Source of the DNA: a virus | Direction: 5' to 3' (one strand) | Virus record (IMG/VR): IMGVR_UViG_3300020160_002181 | Location: 1 to 32,092 of that record | DNA: 32,092 nucleotides | Shown here: positions 31,411-32,092 of the stretch, piece after piece | How positions within the stretch are numbered: position 1 is the stretch's first letter | How the letters are laid out: each line of letters begins with the position of its first letter | Program-made: the position numbers and the translations under genes | Notes under the pieces: model-generated | What the model was told of the DNA's origin: nothing | Seen by the model: only the letters and a program-made list of their open reading frames with translations | Database searches by the model: none

Positions 31411-31922
31411 ATTTTTTGAGCTATGATTTTAATATTTAAATTATGACTGCGTGGATTCCTAAGAAGAGATTCATCTATCTGATCGAACTCAACATTTTTA
31501 ATAGTAAATTGATTCTGAGATAAAATATTATTCAATAGATCTAAAGAATATGCGGACTTATGAAAGTCTTCGTTTCTAGAAATTCCATCAACCCAATTTT
31601 TGCCAGCAAACAACATATAAATAACTGTCTCTAAATCCCAAACATTTGCATAATAAGCTTTAATGATCGAATCCCAGCATATTGTTTGTATAAATAATTG
31701 AGCGCCAGATTTGCAAATGTTACTCCAATTTTTGATTGAGATTTTGAAATCATCTATAGACATGTGTTCTATAACATCTTTCGCAAAGATTTCATCAATA
31801 GATTCATTATCAAAATTTAAATTCCTTATATCTTGTACTACGACTCTAGAATCTAGGGCGCAAGTATCTATATTAATATAACCATCTTTAATATCTGGAC
31901 CGCATCCTAAATTTAATTTCAT
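31407..31922 (-). CDS. Class I SAM methyltransferase
   Basis: A 171-residue methyltransferase. Motif I is KLNLGCGPDIKDGYINIDT (2-20), typical of the 'predicted SAM-dependent methyltransferase' group found in sugar clusters; next VVQDIRNLNFDNESIDEIFAKDVIEHM (28-54) holds the acidic, post-I and 'EH' motifs, and CKSGAQLFIQT is motif III. The substrate may be a sugar, protein or lipid. Its ATG overlaps the upstream partial gene by four bases and its stop the next gene by four. Confidence 0.82.
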   Translation of the reverse strand: MKLNLGCGPDIKDGYINIDTCALDSRVVVQDIRNLNFDNESIDEIFAKDVIEHMSIDDFKISIKNWSNICKSGAQLFIQTICWDSIIKAYYANVWDLETVIYMLFAGKNWVDGISRNEDFHKSAYSLDLLNNILSQNQFTIKNVEFDQIDESLLRNPRSHNLNIKIIAQKI

Positions 31923-32092
31923 AATTTTAATTTATGTTCAATATAAGGATATTCGAAATCATTATGTTTCATGTGAATTTTATGCGCTGGATCTTGACCA
32001 CCACCTTCAACATACCAATGTTCATGCCAGAATTCATGGTTCCTTTTTAAGCGAGCATCTAAATCCACATATCCAAAATGAACAACAAATGG
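31919..32092 (-). CDS. Partial gene, C-terminal end of a probable glycosyltransferase
   Basis: The last 57 residues of a gene that enters from beyond the window, ending in TGA and overlapping the next ATG by four bases. The residues FVVHFGYVDLDARLKRNHEF and then YVEGGGQDPAHKIH resemble the end of GT2-type glycosyltransferases ('HxGYxDxxxRxxR'). It is open to the window edge with no stop, so it is a truncated view and not a complete gene. Family assignment is tentative. Confidence 0.5.
   Translation of the reverse strand, partial: PFVVHFGYVDLDARLKRNHEFWHEHWYVEGGGQDPAHKIHMKHNDFEYPYIEHKLKL

Overview
The window reads as part of a tailed double-stranded DNA phage genome (Caudoviricetes). It is A+T-rich and very densely packed: most genes overlap or sit a few bases apart, no stretch over 100 bases lacks a gene, and no tRNA, rRNA, CRISPR array or insertion sequence was seen. 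A lambda-J-type tail tip protein points to a long non-contractile tail (siphovirus-like). Start codons are preceded by A/T-rich sequence rather than a Shine-Dalgarno motif, so the host may initiate translation largely without one (as in Bacteroidota and some other phyla). The host itself cannot be named from this sequence.

Layout. Bases 21-9974 on the plus strand carry the tail tip and fibre block: tail tip protein J, a protein with a long Pro-Thr linker, a small beta-rich structural protein, a 964-residue repetitive fibre, a lectin-like protein and a fibre-end/assembly-like protein. From about 9922 every gene is on the minus strand. Nearest the junction are a SET-domain protein, an unknown conserved protein, a second fibre-like protein and an aminoglycoside-phosphotransferase-fold protein with altered catalytic residues. 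A perfect 12-bp hairpin terminator at 13661-13690 separates this group from one long minus-strand gene array (about 13.7-32.1 kb).

Read in transcription order (high to low coordinates), that array has three parts. First come sugar and methyl-transfer genes: a partial glycosyltransferase, three methyltransferases, two glycosyltransferases, an unknown protein and GDP-mannose 4,6-dehydratase. Next are recombination and replication genes: a RecA-like recombinase, a small PD-(D/E)XK nuclease, an acidic protein, a DnaB-type helicase, a TOPRIM primase, a RecB/Cas4-like nuclease, a PHP-domain protein, a DEDDh exonuclease and DNA polymerase III alpha. Last are a ClpC-like unfoldase and a small SH3-like protein.

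The outstanding feature is the polymerase. DnaE is in pieces: the PHP domain is its own gene, the proofreading exonuclease gene lies between it and the polymerase core, and the core is broken at the conserved FNK/SHS site by a split intein. A gene between the two intein halves encodes a NUMOD3 plus Vsr-like homing endonuclease. Trans-splicing should rejoin 495 and 356 residues into an 851-residue core working with the separate PHP and exonuclease proteins. This is the 'fractured gene' arrangement known from metagenomic phage sequences, here in a bacterial-type replicative polymerase, four residues from the site used by the cyanobacterial split DnaE intein.

Other points of interest are a ClpC-like unfoldase with an apparent ClpP-docking loop, a phage SET-domain methyltransferase candidate, a probable pseudokinase, five gene junctions with exactly the same 11-base overlap, and a 14-base motif found at identical spacing before two structural genes on opposite strands.
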